Shown: piece after piece, positions 45,882 to 55,240 of the stretch | Position numbering within the stretch: position 1 is the first letter of the stretch | Layout: each line of letters begins with the position of its first letter | Position numbers and translations under genes: made by a program | The notes under the pieces: model-generated | The model's database searches: none | Told to the model about the DNA's origin: nothing | The model's input: the letters and a program-made list of their open reading frames with translations, nothing else | Origin: Thiotrichales bacterium | GTDB taxonomy: Bacteria; Pseudomonadota; Gammaproteobacteria; Thiomicrospirales; Thiomicrospiraceae | DNA: 64,000 nt | Assembly: GCA_016936535.1 (NCBI GenBank) | Contig: JAFGXP010000048.1 | Span: forward strand, 62,001 to 126,000 | Reading direction: 5' to 3'

Positions 45882-46721
45882 ATGAAAGAATTACGTTTTA
45901 GCAAGATGCAGGGATTGGGCAATGATTTTATGGTGGTGGATGCGATGGCCCAGTCGGTGCAGTTTACGTCGGCCAAGGTTCAGCGATGGGCCGACCGCCA
46001 TTTTGGCATTGGATTTGATCAGTTACTCGTGGTGGAGCCTGCGCAACAGTCAGGGGTGGATTTTCGGTACCGGATATTCAATGCCGATGGTTCCGAGGTG
46101 CAACAGTGCGGTAATGGCGCGCGTTGCTTTGCCCGTTTTGTGGTGGATAAGGGCTTAACGGACAAGCATCAAATTACCGTCGAAACCGCTTCAGGGATTA
46201 TTGTGCTTTATGTGCAGGAGAATGGCTGGGTCAAGGTGAATATGGGCGCGCCCCGTTTTACGCCGGAAAGCTTACCGTTTATTGCCGAGCAAACCCAGGC
46301 CAAATACCGCTTGGATGCGCTGGATGCGCAATGGGAGATTGGCGCAGTGTCGATGGGCAATCCGCATGCGGTTTTACAGGTGGACGATTGTTTGGCAGCG
46401 CCAGTGGCGCGCTTGGGTGCGGCGATTGAATCGCATCCACGTTTTCCGCAAAGAGTGAATGTTGGTTTTGCCCAGGTCCTCAATCGGCAAGAGGTGCAGT
46501 TACGAGTGTATGAGCGAGGGGCTGCTGAAACCTTAGCGTGCGGGACAGGTGCCTGCGCAGCGATGGTGGTTTTGCGGCAATGGAATCAGGTTGATGATTG
46601 TGTCACCTTACATTTACCCGGCGGCGATTTGCAGGTGGAATGGGATGGTCAAGCGGATTCGGTGGTATGGATGACTGGGCCGGCCGAAACGGTGTTTGAA
46701 GGGGTGATTGCCGATGACTGA
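45882..46721 (+). CDS. dapF: Diaminopimelate epimerase
   Basis: 279 residues. The two catalytic cysteines lie in SEVQQCGNGARCFARF and TLACGTGACAAMVVL. KMQGLGNDFMVVD opens the protein as in all DapF. Converts LL- to meso-diaminopimelate for lysine and peptidoglycan. Its stop overlaps the DUF484 start. Confidence 0.97.
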   Translation: MKELRFSKMQGLGNDFMVVDAMAQSVQFTSAKVQRWADRHFGIGFDQLLVVEPAQQSGVDFRYRIFNADGSEVQQCGNGARCFARFVVDKGLTDKHQITVETASGIIVLYVQENGWVKVNMGAPRFTPESLPFIAEQTQAKYRLDALDAQWEIGAVSMGNPHAVLQVDDCLAAPVARLGAAIESHPRFPQRVNVGFAQVLNRQEVQLRVYERGAAETLACGTGACAAMVVLRQWNQVDDCVTLHLPGGDLQVEWDGQADSVVWMTGPAETVFEGVIADD

Positions 46722-47433
46722 GCATCGTGAGACTGAGTGTTGGCCGAGTCCGCATCAGGTTGCCGCTTTTTTACAAGCGCACCCGCATTTTTTTGTTCAG
46801 CAGCCTCAGCTGTTAGAAATCTTACAAATCCCGCACGCTCAGGGCGAAAAAACAGTTTCTTTGGTTGAGCGACAATTGCAGCAGTTTCGCCAACAGCGCG
46901 ATCGTTACCAAGTTGAGCTGTCCACCATGCTCGATATTGCCACCGAAAATGGCCAACTATTTCAAAAGGTGATGGACTTGAATGCCTCCTTGTTGCGCGC
47001 TTCCAGTGAAGAGCAGGCGGTAGCCGATTTGCATCAGGGGTTAACCGAGGCGTTTGGGGTTGATCAAACCGTACTCTACTCGTTTGAGATGCCTAGCCGC
47101 AGCATTGCCGGCATTCGTCAGTTGGGGATGTCCAGCCAATGGACCCAAGCCCTGTTTGCGCTCTTAAGTCCTAAAACCCCATTTTGCGGCGCTTTAGAAA
47201 GTCAGTGGCGTCAAGGTCTTTTTACCCAAGGCGAACCGGTACATTCGGTGTGCGTCTTGCCTTTGGGAGAGCGCCGTATTTGGGGGGTGCTGGTGTTAGG
47301 TCGTTACGATTTGGGGTATGAAAACGATTTTGGTCATTTCTTTTTGCGCTTGATTGGCGAAATGGTTACGGCCAAACTGCACGGTCTTTTCCATCGTTCT
47401 CCTCCGGCAAAAGATGAGGTGTCGATTGACTGA
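46714..47433 (+). CDS. DUF484 family protein (GAF-like)
   Basis: 239 residues. Family opening PSPHQVAAFLQAHPHFFVQQPQLLEIL, SLVERQLQQFRQQRDRYQVELSTML coiled coil, then a GAF-like domain (SVCVLPLGERRIWGVLVLGRYDLGYENDFGHFFLRLIGEMV). ATG 46714 overlaps the dapF stop (ATGACTGA). Always between dapF and xerC in gammaproteobacteria; function unknown. Confidence 0.93.
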   Translation: MTEHRETECWPSPHQVAAFLQAHPHFFVQQPQLLEILQIPHAQGEKTVSLVERQLQQFRQQRDRYQVELSTMLDIATENGQLFQKVMDLNASLLRASSEEQAVADLHQGLTEAFGVDQTVLYSFEMPSRSIAGIRQLGMSSQWTQALFALLSPKTPFCGALESQWRQGLFTQGEPVHSVCVLPLGERRIWGVLVLGRYDLGYENDFGHFFLRLIGEMVTAKLHGLFHRSPPAKDEVSID

Positions 47434-48337
47434 AAATGCTTTCGAGAATGCCCTGATTCGGTTTATGCAACATTTACAGCAGCAAAATCGTTCACCTCAT
47501 ACCTTGAAAAACTATCAAGCCGATTTGCAGCAGTTTATCGCTTTTTTACAGGCTGAAGACTTCACGCTGGACTGGACGAAAATTACGCCAGAGCAGATTC
47601 AGCATTTTATCCGTCAGCGCGCGAAACAGGGGATTAAGGCACGCAGTCTTGCCCGTCAACTCTCGACATTACGGCGTTTCTTCGGATTTTTGCTGGGACA
47701 GGGTAAGGTGCCCCTCAATCCGCTACAGGGTTTGAGTGCGCCCAAGCAGCCTAAGCCACTGCCCAAAAGCCTGGATGTTGATCGGACCGCACAGCTACTC
47801 GACCAACCACTAACCACTTGGCAATCGGTACGGGATCAGGCGATTTTTGAACTGCTCTATTCTGCTGGGCTTCGGGTCAGCGAGTGTGCGCAATTGGATC
47901 TCTCGCCCGGATTAGATGGGTTGGACGATGGCTGGGTAAGGGTGCTTGGCAAGGGGGCTAAACAGCGTCTGGCTCCGGTTGGAACTAAGGCACAGGAAGC
48001 CTTAATGGCTTGGTTATCGCTTCGAGCGCAGTTTGCCGAGCCGCAAGAAACCGCGTTGTTTGTGAACCGTTTTGGCCGGCGTTTGAGTGTACGTTCTATT
48101 CAGTTGCGCTTGGATTTACGCGCCACCCAAGCCGATTTGCCAACGAAAATGAGTCCACATCGCTTGCGTCACGCCTGTGCGACCCATTTACTTGAGTCCA
48201 GTGGCGATCTGCGCGCGGTACAAGAATTGCTCGGGCATGAAAACCTCAGCACCACCCAAATTTACACCAAACTCGATTTGCAGCACTTAGCCAAGGTGTA
48301 CGATCAAACCCACCCTCGGGCGAAAAAACCACGCTAG
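47426..48337 (+). CDS. xerC: Tyrosine recombinase XerC
   Basis: 303 residues from TTG 47426, chosen because a GAGGT site lies 7 bases before and it overlaps the DUF484 stop; ATG 47414 is the alternative. SAM-like core-binding domain ([19 protein letters not shown]), then the catalytic residues in [12 protein letters not shown] (Arg), GKGAKQR (Lys), [16 protein letters not shown] (His-x-x-Arg), [16 protein letters not shown] (His, Tyr). Resolves chromosome dimers at dif with XerD. Followed by hslV. Confidence 0.95.
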   Translation: MTENAFENALIRFMQHLQQQNRSPHTLKNYQADLQQFIAFLQAEDFTLDWTKITPEQIQHFIRQRAKQGIKARSLARQLSTLRRFFGFLLGQGKVPLNPLQGLSAPKQPKPLPKSLDVDRTAQLLDQPLTTWQSVRDQAIFELLYSAGLRVSECAQLDLSPGLDGLDDGWVRVLGKGAKQRLAPVGTKAQEALMAWLSLRAQFAEPQETALFVNRFGRRLSVRSIQLRLDLRATQADLPTKMSPHRLRHACATHLLESSGDLRAVQELLGHENLSTTQIYTKLDLQHLAKVYDQTHPRAKKPR

Positions 48338-48414
48338 CCACCGAAACTGCTTTGGTTGAAGCCATTGCGCTGTTTAAAATAGCGGCCATTTGCCGACAGA
48401 CTCAGGAGAGAGTG

Positions 48415-48975
48415 ATGAGAGAAGAACAATCCATGAATTTTCGCGGAACCACCATTTTATGCGCCAAACGTCATGGTGAGATGGTCATTGGCGGAGATGG
48501 TCAAGTCACCCTTGGTCACGTGGTCATGAAAGGCAATGCACGCAAAGTTCGGCGTCTGTACGGCAGCAAAGTTTTAGCGGGTTTTGCCGGCGCCACAGCT
48601 GATGCGTTCACTTTATTTGAACGGTTTGAAGCGCGGTTGCAAACCCACAACGGGCATCTGATGCGTGCTGCGGTTGAGATGGCTAAAGATTGGCGTACCG
48701 ACCGAGCTTTGCGTAAGCTTGAGGCAATGATGTTGGTTGCCGATCAAGACAATATGCTGTTGATTTCGGGCAATGGTGATGTAATTGAGCCGCAAGAAGA
48801 CTTTATTGCCATCGGCTCCGGCGGAAATTACGCCTATGCGGCCGCCGCAGCCTTGATGCAAAATACCGAGCTGAGCGCGCGCGATCTGGTAGAGAAGTCG
48901 TTGAATATTGCCGCCGATCTGTGCATCTACACCAATCACAATCTCACCATTGAATGCTTAAAAAAAGCCGATTAA
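48415..48975 (+). CDS. hslV: ATP-dependent protease subunit HslV
   Basis: 186 residues from ATG 48415 (AGGAG 8 bases ahead); ATG 48433 is also possible. The protein starts [11 protein letters not shown] followed by the mature N-terminal [23 protein letters not shown], so a short propeptide must be removed to expose the catalytic threonine. [14 protein letters not shown] and [16 protein letters not shown] are typical. Works as a dodecamer with HslU. Here it follows xerC, an order best known from Firmicutes, rather than preceding hslU. Confidence 0.96.
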   Translation: MREEQSMNFRGTTILCAKRHGEMVIGGDGQVTLGHVVMKGNARKVRRLYGSKVLAGFAGATADAFTLFERFEARLQTHNGHLMRAAVEMAKDWRTDRALRKLEAMMLVADQDNMLLISGNGDVIEPQEDFIAIGSGGNYAYAAAAALMQNTELSARDLVEKSLNIAADLCIYTNHNLTIECLKKAD

Positions 48976-48996
48976 TAAACCTTAAGGAGAAATGGG

Positions 48997-49599
48997 ATGA
49001 CGGAGCCGCAGAAAACCTTGTCACAGGCGGAATGGCCTGAACAAGAAGCAACCGCAAAACTGGTTTGTACCCCGGTTAATCAAGGTTTTGCCGAACGGGC
49101 AGTGGAATCCGTTCTGTGGAACAGTCGTTTTGTCATTATGGTGGCGGTGATTGCGAGCTTATTTACTGCCTTTGCCATTTTTTACATCACGACGATTGAT
49201 GTGTTTTATACCATTGTCCATCTGGCCGACTATCATGCGTTGAATGACGCGCAACGGGTTGAGCTTAAGGCATTGACAGTGGCTCATGTAGTCAGTTCGG
49301 TCGATGGCTTTTTGTTGGGGGCGATTATGCTGATTTTTTCGCTTGGATTGTACGAATTGTTTATCTCAAAAATTGATTTGGCGAAGGGCAATAGTTCAAG
49401 CAAAATTTTGATTATCAATTCATTGGATGACTTAAAAGACAAGTTGGCCAAAGTGATTCTTATGATTTTGGTGGTGATGTTTTTTGAACAGGCCATCTTT
49501 CTCAAACCCACGGAACCCTTAGAGTTGTTGTATTACGCCCTGGCGATAATGTTGGTTGCCCTAGCGCTTTATCTCTCTCATAAAGCTTATAGCCATTAA
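48997..49599 (+). CDS. UPF0114 (YqhA) membrane protein
   Basis: 200 residues. The UPF0114 opening VESVLWNSRFVIMVAVIASLFTAFAIFY is followed by VVSSVDGFLLGAIMLIFSLGLYELFISKID and two more helices near the C-terminus, for four membrane segments. The N-terminal 35 residues are longer than in E. coli YqhA. Function unknown. AAGGAG site before ATG 48997; 21 bases after hslV, so probably co-transcribed. A terminator follows at 49630. Confidence 0.9.
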   Translation: MTEPQKTLSQAEWPEQEATAKLVCTPVNQGFAERAVESVLWNSRFVIMVAVIASLFTAFAIFYITTIDVFYTIVHLADYHALNDAQRVELKALTVAHVVSSVDGFLLGAIMLIFSLGLYELFISKIDLAKGNSSSKILIINSLDDLKDKLAKVILMILVVMFFEQAIFLKPTEPLELLYYALAIMLVALALYLSHKAYSH

Positions 49600-49629
49600 A
49601 ACGCCCCCTTTGTTTTTGATTGAAAAAAT

Positions 49630-49659
49630 AACCCGCTGGTTTATCCCTGCGGGTTTTTT
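49630..49659 (+). terminator. Rho-independent terminator after the UPF0114 gene
   Basis: AACCCGC / GCGGGTT stem (7 bp) with a 12-base loop and six Ts (49654-49659). The remaining spacer to 49908 holds no gene, and no strong promoter is seen. Confidence 0.88.
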
Positions 49660-49908
49660 GATTGGTATTCGAGGTTTGCGTTTTCAAGGGATTCTCAATT
49701 CAAGCCAACAATTCTCGCCTTGAAGCTCTCACCCTGACGGCAGTCGTGATGTGTTCTGCCTATCCTGAATGTTTCGCTTTTCAAAAAACTGTCATCTCTT
49801 TGTTATACCGCTGTTAAATCGGCCAGTTAGCATAAGCGCAACTTTTATTGTCCGCTGCCGTTTCTGCGCGCAAAAGGCGTATTTCCTTTTTTGAGATGAG
49901 GTTTAAGC

Positions 49909-50994
49909 ATGAAATTTTCCCTTAGCATTTTGGGTGCCGCACTATCTGTAGGTTTGTTGTCTGGCTGCGAAAGCGTCAAAGTCTATGACCCTGACACCAA
50001 AAAAGAGCTTACGAGTTTGGCCGCTGAAGGTGCAGGGGAAAGCAAAACGGCCCAAGGACAAAATACGGTGGCTCAATTGTTTGAAGTCCATCAAGAAGGC
50101 CGTATTTACAGTTTTTACGATTTTGCCGAGTACCAATCTTTTGTGCAGGTTGGTGAAGTTCCCTTCCAGTTAACACGGATTGGTGCGGGCCCCAAGGGAG
50201 AAACGGTGGTGTTCGGTCTAACGAAAGCCGATAAGAAAAAAGGCGAAGCCACACCCGCAGCCCAACTTTGGGATGGTAAAGCGGCCTCAGCGGAAACCTT
50301 TTATGCTGAGCTGCGTCGTCATGGTCGTATCTATGTATTCAATAGTGAAGCCGATCTGGTTGCCGTGCGCACCCTCGGTGAACCGAATTTTATGTTCACT
50401 GAAATCGGGGCAGGCCCGAAAGGTGAGACGGTGGTCTATGTACTGAATAAATCAAACAGCAAGCAAAAGCCGACGGCGTTGATGGATCAGTTCAAAGCAC
50501 TTAATCCCCCTGTCGTTAGCAGTTCAGAAGGGCCAGTGGCAATGAGCACCGAATTGTTTGAAGTCCACCATGAAGGGCGTATTTACAGCTTCTACGATTT
50601 TGCGGAATACCTGTCGTTTATTCAGGTTGGTGAGGTGCCTTTTCAGTTGACTCGTATTGGTGCAGGACCCAAAGGTGAGACCGTGGTGTTTGGTCTTACC
50701 AAAGCGGATAAGAAAAAAGGCGAAGCCACACCAGCAGCCCAACTTTGGGATGGTAAGTTGCAAGCAGAAGGCGAGTTTTACGGTGAATTACGTCGCCACG
50801 GCCGCATCTATGTTTTTGCCGACAAGGCCGAAATGGAAGCGGTACGGACCTTGGGCGAACCCAACTTTATGTTCACTCAGATCGGATCTGGCCCCAATGG
50901 GGAAACCGTGGTGTTTGTGTTAAACAAAAACAACAGCAAGAAAAAACCTGAAGCGCTCATCGCAAAATTCCAAGCGCGCTACGCGGCTAAGTAA
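49909..50994 (+). CDS. Lipoprotein of four internal repeats, function unknown
   Basis: 361 residues. Lipobox GLLSGC (Cys20). The mature part consists of four about 70-residue units arranged A1 (57-124), B1 (129-198), A2 (216-283), B2 (288-357). All units share GRIY-x-F, a GE-xx-F turn, T-x-IG-x-GP-x-GETVV and a Lys-rich end; A1/A2 carry LTKADKKKGEATPAAQLWDGK and B1/B2 carry RTLGEPNFMFT. The A-B pair has been duplicated as a block. I do not recognise the family. The regular charged surfaces suggest a periplasmic beta-rich binding protein, which is inference. Monocistronic, with a terminator at 51035. Confidence 0.85.
   Translation: MKFSLSILGAALSVGLLSGCESVKVYDPDTKKELTSLAAEGAGESKTAQGQNTVAQLFEVHQEGRIYSFYDFAEYQSFVQVGEVPFQLTRIGAGPKGETVVFGLTKADKKKGEATPAAQLWDGKAASAETFYAELRRHGRIYVFNSEADLVAVRTLGEPNFMFTEIGAGPKGETVVYVLNKSNSKQKPTALMDQFKALNPPVVSSSEGPVAMSTELFEVHHEGRIYSFYDFAEYLSFIQVGEVPFQLTRIGAGPKGETVVFGLTKADKKKGEATPAAQLWDGKLQAEGEFYGELRRHGRIYVFADKAEMEAVRTLGEPNFMFTQIGSGPNGETVVFVLNKNNSKKKPEALIAKFQARYAAK
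50077..50280 (+). repeat. Repeat unit A1 of the lipoprotein gene
   Basis: Closely matches 50554-50757 at DNA level. The stretch encoding KKKGEATPAAQLWDGK differs by only one or two bases between copies, while the flanking linker is unrelated, which indicates a recent duplication or gene conversion. Confidence 0.8.
50554..50757 (+). repeat. Repeat unit A2 of the lipoprotein gene
   Basis: Second copy of the A unit (see 50077-50280). It encodes the same FEVHxEGRIYSFYDFAEY-type segment with few amino-acid changes. Confidence 0.8.
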
Positions 50995-51034
50995 GACCGG
51001 ATTTTCGCGCAAGCTCACGAAAAGATGGGTTAAG

Positions 51035-51066
51035 AAGGCAGGTTCTGGTAACGGAATCTGCCTTTT
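51035..51066 (+). terminator. Hairpin after the repeat lipoprotein
   Basis: AAGGCAG / CTGCCTT stem (7 bp) extended by a G-U and three further pairs (GTTC with GGAAT), followed by only TT then GG. Good stem, short T-run; 40 bases after the lipoprotein stop. Confidence 0.65.
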
Positions 51067-51123
51067 GGCGTTTGAGCGCCCCTAAAAGAGAGGTACAGAA
51101 CGCCTCCCAATGGCTTCAGCTAC

Positions 51124-51161
51124 AAAAGCCTTTCGCTGCTCAAGGACAACAAGGCTTTTTT
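51124..51161. terminator. Candidate terminator between convergent genes
   Basis: AAAAGCCTT (51124-51132) is inverted at 51151-51159 (AAGGCTTTT) with an 18-base loop and six Ts on the plus strand and four on the minus strand. It could end either the lipoprotein or the waaA transcript. Confidence 0.5.
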
Positions 51162-51213
51162 CACGTCGAACAATGAGTGGCATCTATGCCCAATACAAAG
51201 TTGATTCAATCAG

Positions 51214-51263
51214 AGGTTTATTAGGTTTATTAGGTTTATTAGGTTTATTAGGTTTATTAGGTT
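51214..51263. repeat. 9-bp tandem repeat, five copies, touching the waaA stop codon
   Basis: AGGTTTATT is repeated five times exactly (51214-51258) with a partial sixth unit. On the minus strand the array begins at the TGA stop of waaA (51263-51265). Such exact short arrays change copy number by slippage. Confidence 0.9.
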
Positions 51264-52585
51264 CAGTGTGGTTGCTTGGTTTTCGCCTTGTGGTTTGGCA
51301 GCGTGGTTTCAATGGCTTGCATTAACTTAGGCAAAGCGCCGCTGTATTTGCAAAAAGCTTGATAGCCGTGTTCGGCTTGTTGTTGGCGCTCGGTCGTATT
51401 TTGTGCAAAAAATTGGAGCTGTCTGCTTAAATCGTTGCTGTCCTGCACAATAACGACCGCTTTTTGCCGTTGCATAAGTGAGTAGAGTGCCTGCAAGTTG
51501 TGATGATAGGGGCCAGAAAGCACGGCGGTTTTAACGGCCGCGGGCTCCAAAATATTGTGCCCACCAAACGGTACCAGAGAACCACCGATAAAAGCGGCAT
51601 CGGCCAACGCAAACCACAGTAGCATTTCGCCAACTGAGTCCGCGAGGTAAACCTCGCAGTCCGCCGGCATCGGGTGGAGGCTGCTGCGTCGTATAAATCG
51701 CCAGTCTTGATCGTGTAACAAGGTGGCGACTTGGTTGAAACGCTCCGCTTGACGCGGCACTAAAATCAATAGGGGATGTAACGCGGGCAGTGCCTCTTGC
51801 AATTGACGGTGAACATCGAGCAACAGGGCTTCTTCGCCGGGATGGGTGCTGGCCGCCACCCAGATAAATGCGTTAGGGTGCGCCGCAGCGGTTTTTTTTC
51901 GCCAAGCATTGGTTTGTTCGGCTAAATCGGTTGGCACATCAAGATCAAATTTTAAGTTGCCTTGGATGGGCAGTTTTTTGAGCGGCAAACCAAGTTGGGC
52001 AAAGTGCTGTTGATCTTCGCTAAATTGGCAACCAATCCAGGCAAGTTTGTTCAACTGTTGAGTCAGCCAAGCCCCGCCCCATTTTTGATAGCGTTGCATG
52101 GAGCCTTGCTTTAGGCGGGCATTAATCATGGCAATCGGAATCTGTTGTTGGTGGCAGGCGTTAATCAAATTAGGCCAGATTTCCGTTTCAACGACCAGCA
52201 CCAATTGCGGTTGTAAGCGCTGCAAAAATCGCTTAACGGCAAAAGGATAGTCTAGGGGTAAAAAAGCGTGCTCCACGCAAGGCGGTAAGTTGCCAACCAG
52301 TTGTTTTGCGCCGCGTACCGAACCATTGGTTAGCGTGATGGGCAAATCGGGATAGGTTTGTTGCAGTGCGCGCAACAGGGGCAGAATAGAGCGTGTTTCA
52401 CCTAAGGAAACCGCATGAATCAAGATGCCGCCTTGCTGGGAAAAAGCCGCTGCGCCAAATTTCTCAGCAAAACAGGATTTCAGTGCCGGATGCGTTTTGG
52501 CGGCCTGCCGACATCGACGCCATGTTCGCCACAGCACCAGTGGCAGCGCCAGATGAATCAACAGTTGGTAAAGCAGGCCGCGCAT
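51263..52585 (-). CDS. waaA: 3-deoxy-D-manno-octulosonic acid (Kdo) transferase
   Basis: 440 residues. One N-terminal membrane helix (LLYQLLIHLALPLVLWRTW), GILIHAVSLGETRSILPLL, VLVVETEIWPNLI, WVAASTHPGEEALLLDVH and FIGGSLVPFGGHNILEPAA are the KdtA/WaaA signatures (GT30). Transfers Kdo to lipid IVA at the inner membrane. The C-terminal tail NHKAKTKQPH is short and basic. 15 bases downstream of kdsD, which makes the Kdo precursor. Confidence 0.96.
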   Translation of the reverse strand: MRGLLYQLLIHLALPLVLWRTWRRCRQAAKTHPALKSCFAEKFGAAAFSQQGGILIHAVSLGETRSILPLLRALQQTYPDLPITLTNGSVRGAKQLVGNLPPCVEHAFLPLDYPFAVKRFLQRLQPQLVLVVETEIWPNLINACHQQQIPIAMINARLKQGSMQRYQKWGGAWLTQQLNKLAWIGCQFSEDQQHFAQLGLPLKKLPIQGNLKFDLDVPTDLAEQTNAWRKKTAAAHPNAFIWVAASTHPGEEALLLDVHRQLQEALPALHPLLILVPRQAERFNQVATLLHDQDWRFIRRSSLHPMPADCEVYLADSVGEMLLWFALADAAFIGGSLVPFGGHNILEPAAVKTAVLSGPYHHNLQALYSLMQRQKAVVIVQDSNDLSRQLQFFAQNTTERQQQAEHGYQAFCKYSGALPKLMQAIETTLPNHKAKTKQPH

Positions 52586-52600
52586 TGTCGATTTACTCGC

Positions 52601-53536
52601 TTATTTTAGATCGTAAATTTGAATAATACCGACGAGCTTTTGGTGTGCCATAACCAATAAAGCGCTGATTTTATGCTGGCTCATTAAGGCTTCTGCTTCG
52701 GTCAAGCGCGCTTCTGCATCAATGGTTTTCGGGCTCTGGCTCATAATGGCGCGGGCATTTTTCTGCATCAAGCCGGCGGCATCTTGTTCCATATGGCGTC
52801 GTAAATCGCCATCGGTAATAATGCCTTCGCCCTCATCAACAACGCATAAGCCCAAGCGGCCTTGACTAATACAGTGTATAACATCACTCATCGGTGCTTC
52901 GCCGCTTACCATCGGCACCTTGGCCGTCATTTCATGTTTGACTCGGCTCAGCAGTTTGCGGCCTAAACTGCCTCCTGGATGAAAGCGGGCAAAGTCGTGC
53001 GGTTGAAAATTGCGCGCTTCCATTAAAGCCACGGCTAGGGCATCACCCATTGCTAAGGTGGCGGTGGTCGATGAAGTGGGTGCCAACTGGTGCGGGCAAG
53101 CTTCTTGTGGCACCGCAATATTGAGATGAAAGTTGGCATTTTGGGCGAGGGTGGAAAGCGGTTTGCCGGTCATGGCAACAATCACATTGCCGTTATCTTT
53201 TAAAAAGGGCAGCAGGCGAATCACTTCTTCTGTTTCGCCGGAGTTCGAGAGGGCTAAGAAGATATCGTGACTGGCAACCATGCCTAAATCGCCGTGAAAG
53301 GCTTCGCCGGGATGCAAAAAGAAACAGGGCGTACCGGTGCTGGCGAACGTTGCCATAATCTTTTTACCAATCAAACCGGATTTGCCCATCCCGCAAATCA
53401 CCACTCGGCCTTGGGTGTGCAAAATGGCATTGATGGCACCATCAAAGTCTGCGGTCAGTTGTTGGCTAAGGTTGGCAACGGCCGCAGCTTCAATGGCGAA
53501 TACCCGTTGGGCGCTGTGTTGGTAACGGCTGGTCAT
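52601..53536 (-). CDS. kdsD: D-arabinose 5-phosphate isomerase
   Basis: 311 residues. SIS domain (VVICGMGKSGLIGKKIMATFASTGTPCFFLHPGEAFHGDLG, LSNSGETEEV, APTSSTTATLAMGDALAVALM) and two C-terminal CBS motifs (about residues 200-311). It makes arabinose 5-phosphate for Kdo. KpsF/GutQ paralogs are similar; linkage to waaA favours KdsD. Shine-Dalgarno weak. Confidence 0.93.
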   Translation of the reverse strand: MTSRYQHSAQRVFAIEAAAVANLSQQLTADFDGAINAILHTQGRVVICGMGKSGLIGKKIMATFASTGTPCFFLHPGEAFHGDLGMVASHDIFLALSNSGETEEVIRLLPFLKDNGNVIVAMTGKPLSTLAQNANFHLNIAVPQEACPHQLAPTSSTTATLAMGDALAVALMEARNFQPHDFARFHPGGSLGRKLLSRVKHEMTAKVPMVSGEAPMSDVIHCISQGRLGLCVVDEGEGIITDGDLRRHMEQDAAGLMQKNARAIMSQSPKTIDAEARLTEAEALMSQHKISALLVMAHQKLVGIIQIYDLK

Positions 53537-53928
53537 ACGGTATCTCGGAGGTTAACTAAAAACTGTTGGCGATTATACCGGATATTGTGGCGGCTTGGCG
53601 TAGACACCCGCGCTTGGGTTTGCCTAGTTAGATTTGCGTAGAGTCAAGAATGGTTGTGATTTCCTTCTTTGGTGCAAGTCTGGCAATTTTGGTTCAGGCT
53701 TTGTTTGTTATTCTACGAGGCCAAGACGTCATAAAAGCTTAAGAAATTGGCTGATTAAAGCAGAAATAATGAGTTGGGTCGAATTTTGCTAAAACTTTCT
53801 TGTCACGCACCAAAGTGCAAAGGTCAGAGCGTTTGATGGCTTTTCGGTGGTGGATTGCGCGTTTTTGGTGCAAAGATGTATGGGATTGGGCAAGCGGCCG
53901 GTGCTTTTTTAGAGAGGATACAGAACAG
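53537..53928. other. Divergent spacer between kdsD and glgC
   Basis: About 390 bases. It should hold the promoters of kdsD-waaA (minus) and the glycogen operon (plus), but no strong -35/-10 pair was found. An in-frame extension of glgC to a TTG... region at 53800 has no ribosome site and non-conserved residues. No RNA gene seen. Confidence 0.4.
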
Positions 53929-55197
53929 ATGAAATATTACACCGAAGTCAAAAGCAGTTCGGATTTAACCCGTAAAACCCTTGCCTTGGTCTTGGCGGGC
54001 GGCGAAGGCAGTCGCCTTAAAGAGCTCACTCGCTGGCGAGCAAAACCGGCGGTGCCATTTGGTGGCAAATACCGGATTATTGATTTTGTACTTTCCAATT
54101 GCGTAAACTCCGGCATTCGTAAAATAGGGGTCTTAACCCAGTACAAAGCCCATTCGTTGATTCGACATATCCAGCGCGCCTGGAGCTTCATGCGCTACGA
54201 GGTGGGCGAATTTGTTGAGCTGCTACCCGCGCAGCAACGCATTGACAAAGATTGGTATAAAGGCACCGCCGATGCGCTGTATCAAAACCTAGATATTATG
54301 CGCCGACATTCGCCAGACTATGTGCTGGTGTTGGGCGGCGATCATATTTATTCGATGGATTACAGCAAGATGTTGCTCGATCACGCGAACTCTGGTGCGG
54401 ATGTCACCATCGGATGCATTGAAGTGCCGCGCATGGAAGCCACTGGTTTTGGGGTGATGTCGGTCGATGAAAATTTACGCATTACCAAATTTACCGAAAA
54501 ACCCGCGAACCCTGAAGCCATGCCTGGCAAGCCGGATATGGCTTTGGCATCGATGGGGATTTACATTTTTTCGACCGAGTTTCTCTATCAAAAACTGATT
54601 GAAGATAGCGACAACCCCAATTCCACCCGCGATTTTGGTAAAGACATTATTCCTTCGGTGATTCACAGCCAGTATGTTCGTGCCTATCCGTTTGTGGATG
54701 GAAATGAACAGCCTCTATATTGGCGAGATGTTGGAACCATCGAATCGTTTTGGAAAGCCAATTTGGATTTATGCACGGTGGAACCGGAGTTGAATTTGTA
54801 CGATCGTGACTGGCCAATCTGGACGTATCAAGCACAGTACCCACCGGCAAAATTTGTGTTCGATGATGAAGGGCGTCGGGGTGAAGCGATTGATTCGACC
54901 ATCTCCGGTGGCTGCATTATTTCGGGCGCGCGGATTAAACGTTCCATTATTTCAACGGGGTGTCATGTGCACAGCTACAGTCTGATTAAAGATTCGGTGC
55001 TTTTGCCACGCGTCGAGGTTGGACGTGGCTGCCGCATTCAAAATGCCGTGATTGATAAAGGTACGGTGATTCCTCCCAACACCATTATTGGCGAAGACCC
55101 GATTGCCGATGCCGAGCGGTTTTATGTAGAGCAGCCCTCAGGCATTGTTTTGGTCACGCCCGATATGTTTGGTCAGCGCCTGCATATGGTGCGTTAA
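53929..55197 (+). CDS. glgC: Glucose-1-phosphate adenylyltransferase
   Basis: 422 residues from ATG 53929 (GAGAGG about 11 bases before). [36 protein letters not shown] (nucleotide and effector site), [35 protein letters not shown], and a C-terminal left-handed beta-helix ([16 protein letters not shown]). Makes ADP-glucose, the committed step of glycogen synthesis. First gene of the glg operon. Confidence 0.97.
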   Translation: MKYYTEVKSSSDLTRKTLALVLAGGEGSRLKELTRWRAKPAVPFGGKYRIIDFVLSNCVNSGIRKIGVLTQYKAHSLIRHIQRAWSFMRYEVGEFVELLPAQQRIDKDWYKGTADALYQNLDIMRRHSPDYVLVLGGDHIYSMDYSKMLLDHANSGADVTIGCIEVPRMEATGFGVMSVDENLRITKFTEKPANPEAMPGKPDMALASMGIYIFSTEFLYQKLIEDSDNPNSTRDFGKDIIPSVIHSQYVRAYPFVDGNEQPLYWRDVGTIESFWKANLDLCTVEPELNLYDRDWPIWTYQAQYPPAKFVFDDEGRRGEAIDSTISGGCIISGARIKRSIISTGCHVHSYSLIKDSVLLPRVEVGRGCRIQNAVIDKGTVIPPNTIIGEDPIADAERFYVEQPSGIVLVTPDMFGQRLHMVR

Positions 55198-55240
55198 GTC
55201 GATTCATTCTTTACGCAAAATTCACGCTAAGGAGAACAAA

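Noticed and set aside
51110-51325. Plus-strand frame containing LLG repeats
   Set aside because: It is just the translation of the 9-bp tandem array and runs into waaA on the other strand.
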